Shown one piece after another: positions 57,177 through 64,000 of a DNA stretch of 64,000 nucleotides. This DNA is from Gordonia alkanivorans NBRC 16433. Lineage in GTDB: Bacteria; Actinomycetota; Actinomycetes; Mycobacteriales; Mycobacteriaceae. The notes beneath the pieces are model-generated. The model did no database searches. It saw nothing but the letters and a program-made list of their open reading frames with translations, and had not been told where the DNA came from. Made by a program: the position numbers and the translations under genes. The stretch's first letter is position 1. Every line of letters begins with the position of its first letter. The DNA lies in assembly GCF_000225505.1 (NCBI RefSeq), contig NZ_BACI01000087.1, forward strand, positions 1-64,000, given 5' to 3'.

Positions 57177-58979
57177 ATGCTCAACGCGCGCATGATGTCG
57201 ATGATCGCGGTGGCCCTGATCGCCGGACAGCTGATCATCCGGGGGTGGCTCGTCGCGACCGGCAACTTCTACTGGGACGATCTGGTGCTGATCGCCCGGG
57301 CCTCGTCGAATCCCATCCTGTCCTGGGAGTACCTGGGGCACAGCCACGACGGCCATTTCATGCCGGCGGCCTTCCTGCTGGCCGGGGTGGCCACCTGGCT
57401 GGCGCCGGTCAACTGGGCGCTCCCAGCGCTGACGCTGATCGTCCTGCAGGCGATCGCGTCGGTCGCGGTGTGGCGGATGATCCGCGTCATCGCACCCGCG
57501 GCCCGCGCCGGGGCGCTGGTGGCGCTGGCGTTCTATCTGTTCAGCCCGATGACGGTGCCCGCCTTCGCCTGGTGGGCGTCGGGCCTCAACACGTTACCGA
57601 TGCAGGCGGCACTGGCGTGGATCGTCGCCGACGCCGTGGGACTCGCGCGGGGAGACATCGACCCGGAGCGACGCCGGGCGGTGTGGATCCGCTCGACGGT
57701 GGTCTTCGTTGTCGCCCTGGCCTTCTTCGAGAAGTCGTTGTTCATCCTCCCGATCGCCTTTGTCGCCGCGGTGCTCGCGAGCGGTGCGGGACGGACCGCG
57801 CTGACCGCGACCCTGCGCGCCGGCCGCGAGCTGTGGTCGTCGCTCGCCGTGGTGACCGCGCTCTGGGTCGTCGTGTACTTCGTCACCGCCGATCCCTTTG
57901 CGGGCAACCATTCGGTCGGCCAGAGCGCGCGACTGGTGTGGCGGTCGGTGAACCACGCGATCGTGCCGTCGCTGGTCGGCGGCCCGTGGGAGTGGGACCG
58001 GTGGACGCCGGGCCCGCCCACCGGTTTCCCCGCAACGTGGATGATCGTCGCCGGCTGGCTGGTGTTGGCGGCGGTCACGTGGTGGGCGGTCAGCCGCAGG
58101 CGTGGGGCGGTACCGATCATCGCGTTCGCCGCGCTGTACGCGGTGGCCGCCCAGATCCCGGTGATGTGGAACCGCTCGAGCCCGGAGACCGCGGTCGCCC
58201 TCGCGCAGCACATGCGGTACCTCCCCGACACCGCGCTCGTCTTCGCCATCGCGATCGCGCTGCTGGCCGGCGCCCGGTCGACGACCGCGCCCGCCCCGGA
58301 ACGCCGCCACTCTGCCGAGGAGAAGTCGCCCGCCGTGCTGCTCGTGCCGGTTGTCGCTGCGCTCGCGATGGTGTCGGCGGTGGTCTCGCTCGTGTCGTTC
58401 TCCGCGTCGTGGCGCGACAATCCCACCGGCGACTACCTGAAGACGGCGGTCGCGACCCTGCACGACAACGCCGAAGCGACGCTGCTGGATCAGTCGGTCC
58501 CGCTGGAGATCCTGCAACCGGTCGTCTACCCGGACAATCAGATCAGCCGCATCTTCGGTCGCGTCGATCCGCGACCGGAGTTCGGTACCAGCACCGACCG
58601 GCTCCTCGTCCTCGACACCGCGGGCAACGCAATGCCCGGCGGGGTGACCCAGCGACGGCTCGTCGGTGCGGGACTCGGCAACTGTGCCCGGCCGGAGGTC
58701 TCGGGGCCGACGCGCCTGGCACTCGACGGCCCGTTGTTCCCGTGGCCGTGGACCGTCGCACTGAGCTACTGCGCCACCCGCGACGGCGAGGTCGAGATGA
58801 AGCTCGACGGTGGACAGGCCATGCGCGTAACGGTCCGTTTGGGCCTCGGCTCCATCTACGTCCGCCTCGACGGCGGCGGCGACGCGATCTCGATACGCCC
58901 GGTGACCGCAGGCCTACGACTCCACACCGGCGCCGGCCGGGTCGGCGAGGCGGTCGAGGCGCGCTTCGTCGGCGGTTGA
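57177..58979 (+). CDS. multi-TM membrane protein, glycosyltransferase-C-like
   Basis: About 600 aa, not firmly recognised. Ten or so TM segments in residues 1-420, an early FYWDDLVLIARASSN acidic motif of the kind seen after TM1 of GT-C glycosyltransferases, and a C-terminal soluble domain of about 180 residues on the outer side. Could be a mannosyl- or arabinosyltransferase-like envelope enzyme; inference. Start uncertain: ATG 57177 used, GTG 57150 possible. Ends 1 bp before the convergent DUF gene stop. Confidence 0.7.
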   Translation: MLNARMMSMIAVALIAGQLIIRGWLVATGNFYWDDLVLIARASSNPILSWEYLGHSHDGHFMPAAFLLAGVATWLAPVNWALPALTLIVLQAIASVAVWRMIRVIAPAARAGALVALAFYLFSPMTVPAFAWWASGLNTLPMQAALAWIVADAVGLARGDIDPERRRAVWIRSTVVFVVALAFFEKSLFILPIAFVAAVLASGAGRTALTATLRAGRELWSSLAVVTALWVVVYFVTADPFAGNHSVGQSARLVWRSVNHAIVPSLVGGPWEWDRWTPGPPTGFPATWMIVAGWLVLAAVTWWAVSRRRGAVPIIAFAALYAVAAQIPVMWNRSSPETAVALAQHMRYLPDTALVFAIAIALLAGARSTTAPAPERRHSAEEKSPAVLLVPVVAALAMVSAVVSLVSFSASWRDNPTGDYLKTAVATLHDNAEATLLDQSVPLEILQPVVYPDNQISRIFGRVDPRPEFGTSTDRLLVLDTAGNAMPGGVTQRRLVGAGLGNCARPEVSGPTRLALDGPLFPWPWTVALSYCATRDGEVEMKLDGGQAMRVTVRLGLGSIYVRLDGGGDAISIRPVTAGLRLHTGAGRVGEAVEARFVGG

Positions 58980-58980
58980 C

Positions 58981-60537
58981 CTACTCGTAGAAGTAGGCGC
59001 TGACGTTGTCGGTCTGCCCCTCGGATGCGATCAGTGCACGCAGCGCCGACGCCGCCTCCGGCTCGTTGACGAAGTAGACGACCTGCACGTCCCCGGCGGC
59101 CTCGACCTGCTCACCGATCTGCTTCTTGAGCACCTCGGTGCCCTCCCAACTCGGGTCGAAACTGCCGCCGCTGATGTGCTCTTTGTAACCCGGACCGAAG
59201 GTGATGTGCAGGTTGCCGTCGGTGCCGATGCCGTCGAAGAGATACCCGCCGCGCTTGACCGCGTAGTAGCTGGGGAGGCCGGTGATCCCGGCGCCGTAGC
59301 GGGCCTGGTCGGGGCTCTTGTTGCCGGTGCGGACGTAGACGACCTCGGTGTTGGTCTGCTTCTCGTTGTCGTCGATCAGCTTGTTGAGATCGGCCTCGGT
59401 GGTGTCCAGGAAGGCCAGGTACGTATAGGCCGAACGCGGTCCGATCGACGAGTTCGCCGGCAGGTTGGTCGCCGTACACCTCGTGGTGGCGGTGCGGCCG
59501 AAGTCGACGCGCACGACCGGCTTGCACTCGCCGCCCAGCGCGCCCGCGGGACGACCGCCGACCGCGAAGTTCAGGGTCATGCCGTAGTTGAAATGGCCGG
59601 TGACGTCGTCGGCCCACGGGATACCGGAGACGGAGAAGTCGTAGGCGCAGGCCGCGGTGGTGCACTCGCCGACGAGGCGCGGGGTGACGACCGGCTGCTT
59701 GGCCCACAGGCCCGGTGCCGGCGCCGACAGCAGATCGCCGACGAGTGCGCGCTGATTGGCGAACACCTTCTGCGCCTGGTCGGCCGGCTGCAGGCTCACC
59801 GAGGTGTCGATGTCGTAGGTCGCCGATCCCTGCTTGGACTGCCCCTTGACGTTGGTGACGTTCTTGGACTCGGGGTCGAAGGTGACCTCCCAGCTGCCGA
59901 CCTTCACCTTGTTGTCACCGACGAACTCGATGGGCGGATCGCTCGTCGGCCAGCGGCGGGCGTCGGGCGTGCCCTTGTTCGGGGCCGGCAGTTCGACGCC
60001 GAGCTGCGGTTCGGAACCGAACTCGACGTTGCCGATGTCGCCGGCCAGGTTGTCCGGGCCGAGGATGGTCCCGAAGCGGGGCAGACTGGTGAACCGCGTC
60101 GACGCCCACTTGTTGTCCAGCGGTGCCATGTCGAGGTTCAGCTTCTCGTCGGCGACGAGCAGCTCGTTCCACAGCGAGGTGGGCGCGCTGATGTACGGGT
60201 TGTTGCTGATCTGGCGGTATTCGCCCTGCTCGGAACCCAGCGACACCGTGCCCTCGGCGGTGTTGGATGTCGTCACGATCAGATCGCTGAACTCGACCGT
60301 GCCTTCGCCGCGGGCGTCGTCGTACTTGTAGGCGACCTTGCCGGTGTACTTGGCCGCGGGGCTCGTCGCCATCTTGAAGAGCACCTCGTCGAGGCTCTTC
60401 TGCGCGCGGAACGCGGCGGTCGGTTCGACCGTGCCCGCGCTGCTGAACGGCACGAACGACAGGATCAGGGCGAGCACGAGAGCCAGCGCTCCGACACCGA
60501 GGGTGATGGCGGCGGGGGCAATCGACGGTCTCTTCAT
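58981..60537 (-). CDS. membrane-anchored secreted protein (DUF3068-like)
   Basis: 518 aa. ATG 60537 has a good ribosome site (AGAGG) and starts a signal anchor (TM about 8-30) followed by a long extracytoplasmic region with LDMAPLDNKW, four Cys around CTTAACAYDF and CKPVVRVDFGRTATTRC that may form disulfides, ending VSAYFYE. Resembles the DUF3068 porin-like group of mycolate actinobacteria, but I cannot confirm it. It faces the unknown membrane protein tail-to-tail. Confidence 0.7.
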   Translation of the reverse strand: MKRPSIAPAAITLGVGALALVLALILSFVPFSSAGTVEPTAAFRAQKSLDEVLFKMATSPAAKYTGKVAYKYDDARGEGTVEFSDLIVTTSNTAEGTVSLGSEQGEYRQISNNPYISAPTSLWNELLVADEKLNLDMAPLDNKWASTRFTSLPRFGTILGPDNLAGDIGNVEFGSEPQLGVELPAPNKGTPDARRWPTSDPPIEFVGDNKVKVGSWEVTFDPESKNVTNVKGQSKQGSATYDIDTSVSLQPADQAQKVFANQRALVGDLLSAPAPGLWAKQPVVTPRLVGECTTAACAYDFSVSGIPWADDVTGHFNYGMTLNFAVGGRPAGALGGECKPVVRVDFGRTATTRCTATNLPANSSIGPRSAYTYLAFLDTTEADLNKLIDDNEKQTNTEVVYVRTGNKSPDQARYGAGITGLPSYYAVKRGGYLFDGIGTDGNLHITFGPGYKEHISGGSFDPSWEGTEVLKKQIGEQVEAAGDVQVVYFVNEPEAASALRALIASEGQTDNVSAYFYE

Positions 60538-60716
60538 GTTCGCCTCTTTCGGTCGCCGAGGCACGCCAACCGCATCGACGGGCGCCCCGAGCCAGTGATA
60601 CCGGGTCATCGTAGCCGCGGGACCAGGCATCTCGGGTCCCAACGCACGGGGTGGTCGAGCGATCGGACGACGGGCATCCGGCCCAAGGCCGACGGGGCGG
60701 TGTCGGGGCGGGCGGG

Positions 60717-60722
60717 TAGCCT
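60717..60722 (+). promoter_or_regulatory. -10 box upstream of uvrD1
   Basis: TAGCCT ends 9 nt before ATG 60732, so the leader is absent or one to three bases. Confidence 0.35.
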
Positions 60723-60731
60723 GGACTACCG

Positions 60732-63242
60732 ATGAACAGCTCTTCTTCTGCCCCTCTCCTCGCCGGTCGCACGTCTTCCTCGTCTTCGGGGACGACTGCC
60801 GCCGACGACCGTGTCGCCCGCCTGCTCGAGGGCCTCAACCCGCAGCAGCGCGCCGCGGTCCTCCACGCGGGCGCGCCGCTGCTGATCGTCGCCGGCGCGG
60901 GTTCGGGCAAGACCTCGGTCCTGACTCGCCGCATCGCCTACCTGCTGGCGGCCCGCGACGTGACGCCCGGGCAGATCCTGGCCATCACCTTCACCAACAA
61001 GGCCGCCGCCGAGATGCGCGAGCGCGTCATCGACCTGGTCGGGCCGCGGGCCGCCTACATGTGGGTCTCGACCTTCCACTCGACGTGCGTCCGCATCCTG
61101 CGGGCGCAGTCGGGCCTGCTGGAGGGGATGAACTCCAACTTCTCCATCTACGACGCCGACGACTCGAAGCGGTTGTTGGGCATGATCATCCGCGACCTCG
61201 ACCTGGACCCGAAGAAGTTCAGTCCGCGCGGCGTCTCGGTGGCCATCTCGAACTTCAAGAACGAGCTGATCTCGCCCGACGCGGCCGCGGCCTCGGTAAA
61301 CGAGGACGACTTCACCGCGGCGACGATCGCGAAGATCTTCGCCGAGTACCAGCGCCGGCTGCGGGCGGCCAACGCCTTCGACTTCGACGACCTGATCGGC
61401 GAGACCGTCGCGTTGCTGCACCGTCACCCGCAGGTCGCCGAGTACTATCGGCGCCGCTTCCGGCACGTCCTCGTCGACGAGTACCAGGACACCAACCACG
61501 CCCAGTACGTCCTCATCCGCGAACTGGTGGGGGAGCAGACCACCGCGAGCGGCCTCGAACCCTCCGAACTGTGCGTCGTCGGTGACGCCGATCAGTCGAT
61601 CTACGCCTTCCGCGGCGCCACCATCCGCAACATCGAAGAGTTCGAGCGTGACTTCACGAACGCCGAAACAGTTCTGCTCGAACAGAACTACCGCTCGACG
61701 CAGACGATCCTGTCGGCTGCCAACGCGGTCATCGCGCGCAACACCGGCCGTCGCGAGAAGAAGCTCTGGACCGACTCCGGCGACGGCGAGCTCATCGTCG
61801 GCTATGTCGCCGACTCCGATCGTGAGGAGTCGACGTTCATCGCCAAGGAGATCGAGGAACTCACCGACTACTCGATCGGCGGGTCATCGAGCTACAAGTA
61901 CTCCGACATCGCGGTCTTCTACCGCACCAACACCGGCTCCCGTGCGATCGAGGAGGTGTTCGTCCGCCACGGCATCCCCTACAAGGTGGTCGGCGGCACC
62001 AAGTTCTATGAGCGCAAAGAGGTCCGGGACGTGGTCGCCTACCTGCGGGTGGTCGCCAACCCCGACGACTCGGTGAGCCTGCGGCGCATCCTCAACACCC
62101 CCCGACGCGGAATCGGCGATCGCGCCGAGGCCTGTGTCGCCGTGCATTCGGAGAACACCGGCCGCAGCTTCTACGAGTCGCTCGTCGACGCCGCCGAGGG
62201 CAAGGTCGCGCTACTGAACACACGCGCGGTCAAGCAGATCGGCGGCTTCGTCGAACTCATCGAGGGCCTGCGCGCCGACTTCCTCACGCACTTCGGCGAA
62301 TCCGACACCGACGACGCCGACACCGCCTTCCTCGACGCCACCGAGGAGTCCGCCGACATCGGTGAACTCGTCGACGCGATCGTCGAACGCACCGGTTACC
62401 GGTCCGAGCTGGAGGCGTCGAACGATCCCCAGGACGGCGCCCGGCTCGACAACATCAACGAACTCGTCGCCGTCGCACGGGAGTTCAGCGCCGATGCCGC
62501 CCAGGTCGATCTGGAGGCGGACGATGATCCGTCCATCGAGGTGGACCGCGAGGGTGAACCCGAACCCGGTTCTCTTGCAGCATTTCTCGAGCGGGTCTCG
62601 CTGGTCGCCGATGCCGACCAGGTGCCCGACGAGGGTGACGGCGTCGTCACGATGATGACGCTGCACACCGCGAAGGGCCTGGAGTTCCCGGTCGTGTTCG
62701 TGACAGGCTGGGAGGACGGGCATTTCCCGCACATGCGTGCACTCGGTGACCCGAACGAACTGAGTGAGGAACGCCGCCTCGCCTACGTGGGCATCACCCG
62801 CGCCAAGCAGCGTCTGTACCTGACCCGATCGGTGACCCGTGCATCATGGGGGCAGCCGGTGTCGAATCCGGAATCCCGCTTCCTGCCGGAGATCCCGCAG
62901 CACCTGATCGACTGGCGGCGCACCGAGCCGCGTCGTTCGGTACGTGGCTTCGGCGGATCGTCGGGCGGCGTGTTCGGTCGCGACGACTCGTTCTCGGGCA
63001 GTGGCGGCGGTTCGTCGTTCGGTCGCGGCCGGTCGTCGTACTCCTCCGACCCGGCCCGCGGACGCAACAAGCAGGTCCACCTCGACATCGGCGACCGGCA
63101 CAACCATCCCAAGTACGGCATGGGCAAGGTCGTGGCCAAGGAGGGCAGTGGCGCCACCGAACGCGTCACCATCGACTACGGCGGCAGTGCCGGACGCGTC
63201 ACCTTGCTGACCGCAGGTGGCATCCCGGGAGAAAAGCTCTGA
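60732..63242 (+). CDS. uvrD1: ATP-dependent DNA helicase UvrD1/PcrA
   Basis: 836 aa SF1A 3'-5' helicase for nucleotide-excision repair and fork restart. Motif Q NPQQRAAV, Walker A GAGSGKTSVLT, motif Ia TFTNKAAAEM, motif II VDEYQDTN, motif III GDADQSIYAFRGA, motif IV QNYRST, motif V HTAKGLEF, and motif VI VGITRAKQRLYL. The C-terminal part is a G/S/R-rich linker then a Tudor-like end (VHLDIGDRHNHPKYG) typical of PcrA/UvrD1, which binds Ku/RNA polymerase. Matches Rv0949. Confidence 0.95.
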   Translation: MNSSSSAPLLAGRTSSSSSGTTAADDRVARLLEGLNPQQRAAVLHAGAPLLIVAGAGSGKTSVLTRRIAYLLAARDVTPGQILAITFTNKAAAEMRERVIDLVGPRAAYMWVSTFHSTCVRILRAQSGLLEGMNSNFSIYDADDSKRLLGMIIRDLDLDPKKFSPRGVSVAISNFKNELISPDAAAASVNEDDFTAATIAKIFAEYQRRLRAANAFDFDDLIGETVALLHRHPQVAEYYRRRFRHVLVDEYQDTNHAQYVLIRELVGEQTTASGLEPSELCVVGDADQSIYAFRGATIRNIEEFERDFTNAETVLLEQNYRSTQTILSAANAVIARNTGRREKKLWTDSGDGELIVGYVADSDREESTFIAKEIEELTDYSIGGSSSYKYSDIAVFYRTNTGSRAIEEVFVRHGIPYKVVGGTKFYERKEVRDVVAYLRVVANPDDSVSLRRILNTPRRGIGDRAEACVAVHSENTGRSFYESLVDAAEGKVALLNTRAVKQIGGFVELIEGLRADFLTHFGESDTDDADTAFLDATEESADIGELVDAIVERTGYRSELEASNDPQDGARLDNINELVAVAREFSADAAQVDLEADDDPSIEVDREGEPEPGSLAAFLERVSLVADADQVPDEGDGVVTMMTLHTAKGLEFPVVFVTGWEDGHFPHMRALGDPNELSEERRLAYVGITRAKQRLYLTRSVTRASWGQPVSNPESRFLPEIPQHLIDWRRTEPRRSVRGFGGSSGGVFGRDDSFSGSGGGSSFGRGRSSYSSDPARGRNKQVHLDIGDRHNHPKYGMGKVVAKEGSGATERVTIDYGGSAGRVTLLTAGGIPGEKL

Positions 63243-63245
63243 GCA

Positions 63246-63317
63246 GCACGATCACGTTGCGTTTGGTCCCGCATGCCGGGATGGTCTGATCCGGGACAGA
63301 TCGCAATGTGATCGTGC
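63246..63317. terminator. long hairpin between convergent uvrD1 and M23 gene
   Basis: Arms 63246-63261 and 63302-63317 pair over 15 of 16 bases (GCACGATCACGTTGCG). Inside, GTCCCG and CGGGAC pair again. It lies right after the uvrD1 stop and before the stop of the opposite-strand peptidase. No U-tract. Bidirectional terminator likely. Confidence 0.55.
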
Positions 63318-63387
63318 CGGCAGTGATTTCAGGGAGCGACGGGGCGGGCGTGAGCGCGTCGCACGCCTCAGATGGCGGAGAGAGGAT

Positions 63388-64000
63388 CTAGCCGGTGTAG
63401 CCGGAGAGCTTGACGCCCTTGGCGGCGAGCCACGGCACCGGATCGATCTTGGTGTTGCCGTCCTTCCACACCTCGAAGTGGAGGTGCGGGCCGAACGAGA
63501 AGCCCTCGTTGCCCACGAGTGCGATGACGTCGCCGGCGGTGACCTTCTGTCCCGCGCTGACGAGGACGCCCGACGAGGACATGTGGCCGTACATGGTCAC
63601 CGTGCCGTCGTCGGCGCGGATCTGAACCCAGTGGCCGTAACCGGAGGCCGGTTCGGCCTTGATGACGACGCCGTCGGTCGCCGCGTGGATCGGGGTACCG
63701 AGCGGGGCGGCCATGTCGATGCCGCCGTGCATGGTGCCCCAGCGCATCGCGAAGGCGGAGGTGAAGTCGTACTTGCCGAGCGGGATCGGCGAGGTGAAGA
63801 GTGGGCGACGGGCCAGGGCCTCGCGCTGCGCCTCGTCGGCGGCCATCTTGGCGCCGACGCCGAGCTGGTCGGTGAAGACGTTCATCTGGTCGGTGACCGG
63901 CGACGCGGTGGCCACTCCCGGGCCGAGGTCGACGGGGGCCGTGGCGTCGTTGACAGCTGCGGCGTTGGTGGTGGCGGTGGTGGTCGACGGGTCGTCGGTG
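63388..64000 (-). CDS. M23-family metallopeptidase, partial at window end
   Basis: C-terminal part, at least 204 aa; the frame continues past 64000 without a stop, so the start is outside. Zn ligands: His and Asp in MHGGIDMAAP and the HLHFEVWKDG pair. A threonine-rich linker (TTTATTNAAA) precedes the catalytic domain. LytM-type peptidoglycan hydrolase, presumably secreted. Corresponds to Rv0950c beside uvrD1. Internal GTG 63915 is not the start. Confidence 0.92.
   Translation of the reverse strand, partial: TDDPSTTTATTNAAAVNDATAPVDLGPGVATASPVTDQMNVFTDQLGVGAKMAADEAQREALARRPLFTSPIPLGKYDFTSAFAMRWGTMHGGIDMAAPLGTPIHAATDGVVIKAEPASGYGHWVQIRADDGTVTMYGHMSSSGVLVSAGQKVTAGDVIALVGNEGFSFGPHLHFEVWKDGNTKIDPVPWLAAKGVKLSGYTG

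Noticed and set aside
57161..58990. Second long plus-strand frame parallel to the GT-C-like gene
   Set aside because: Arginine/glycine-rich; the other frame gives regular TM segments and a sensible start.

Overview
The window looks like chromosomal DNA of a high-GC mycolic-acid actinomycete, most likely Gordonia or a close relative. Gene density is high, ATGA/GTGA start-stop overlaps are common, and many start codons sit 7-8 nt after a TANNNT box, as expected for leaderless mRNAs. Two blocks keep the order known from Mycobacterium tuberculosis: echA6 ... metallo-beta-lactamase-fold gene - ctpE - Rv0909/Rv0910-like pair (about 4.4-14.8 kb), and fpg-like - SDR - pgi - chorismate mutase - uvrD1 - M23 peptidase (about 42-64 kb). 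I see no transposase, integrase, CRISPR array or rRNA. One tRNA-Arg(CCU) is present. No stretch longer than 300 bases lacks a gene.

Layout. 0-3.1 kb: minus-strand operon of an XRE regulator, a membrane protein and an ABC-2 exporter. 3.2-9.6 kb: FAD monooxygenase-like enzyme, echA6, an XdhC-family protein, and a tetR - PLP aldolase - sugar-lactone oxidase operon. 9.8-14.8 kb: MBL-fold hydrolase with the P-type ATPase CtpE, then the antitoxin-like and SRPBCC toxin-like genes, separated by a 3-methyladenine glycosylase on the other strand. 14.9-19.7 kb: VWA/binding-protein fusion, then an FMN-binding lipoprotein, ApbE and an NqrB/RnfD-ferredoxin-reductase fusion, which together look like an extracytoplasmic flavin electron-transfer unit. 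19.7-26.3 kb: proline catabolism (pruB, pruA, divergent pruC) and a type III glutamine synthetase. 26.5-32.1 kb: gamma-glutamyltransferase, two MFS transporters, an SRPBCC protein.

32.2-34.2 kb holds the rubber-degradation locus: a TetR regulator (LcpR-like) divergent from a Tat-exported latex clearing protein, Lcp. All five catalytic or haem residues known from Streptomyces LcpK30 are present at a constant offset of 3. The last codons of lcp are frameshifted by one base.

34.3-42.1 kb: acyltransferase, tRNA, GlxA-type regulator, SDR, cobF, DUF222/HNH protein, FetB-like permease, cysQ. 42.1-54.9 kb: the fpg-like/SDR/pgi neighbourhood is interrupted by two accessory insertions. The first is a convergent two-component system next to a three-gene cluster (ThDP enzyme, KAS III-like enzyme with His replaced by Asn, aminotransferase) that I cannot assign to a known pathway. 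The second is an ABC exporter with a NarL-type two-component system, bounded by a partial copy of the SDR coding sequence. 55-64 kb: conserved pgi, chorismate mutase, two unknown envelope genes, uvrD1 and an M23 peptidase cut by the window end.

Three genes (lcp, a histidine kinase, the ThDP enzyme) each carry a single-base indel in a run of C or G. Either they are real mutations or the assembly has homopolymer errors. The raw reads would decide.
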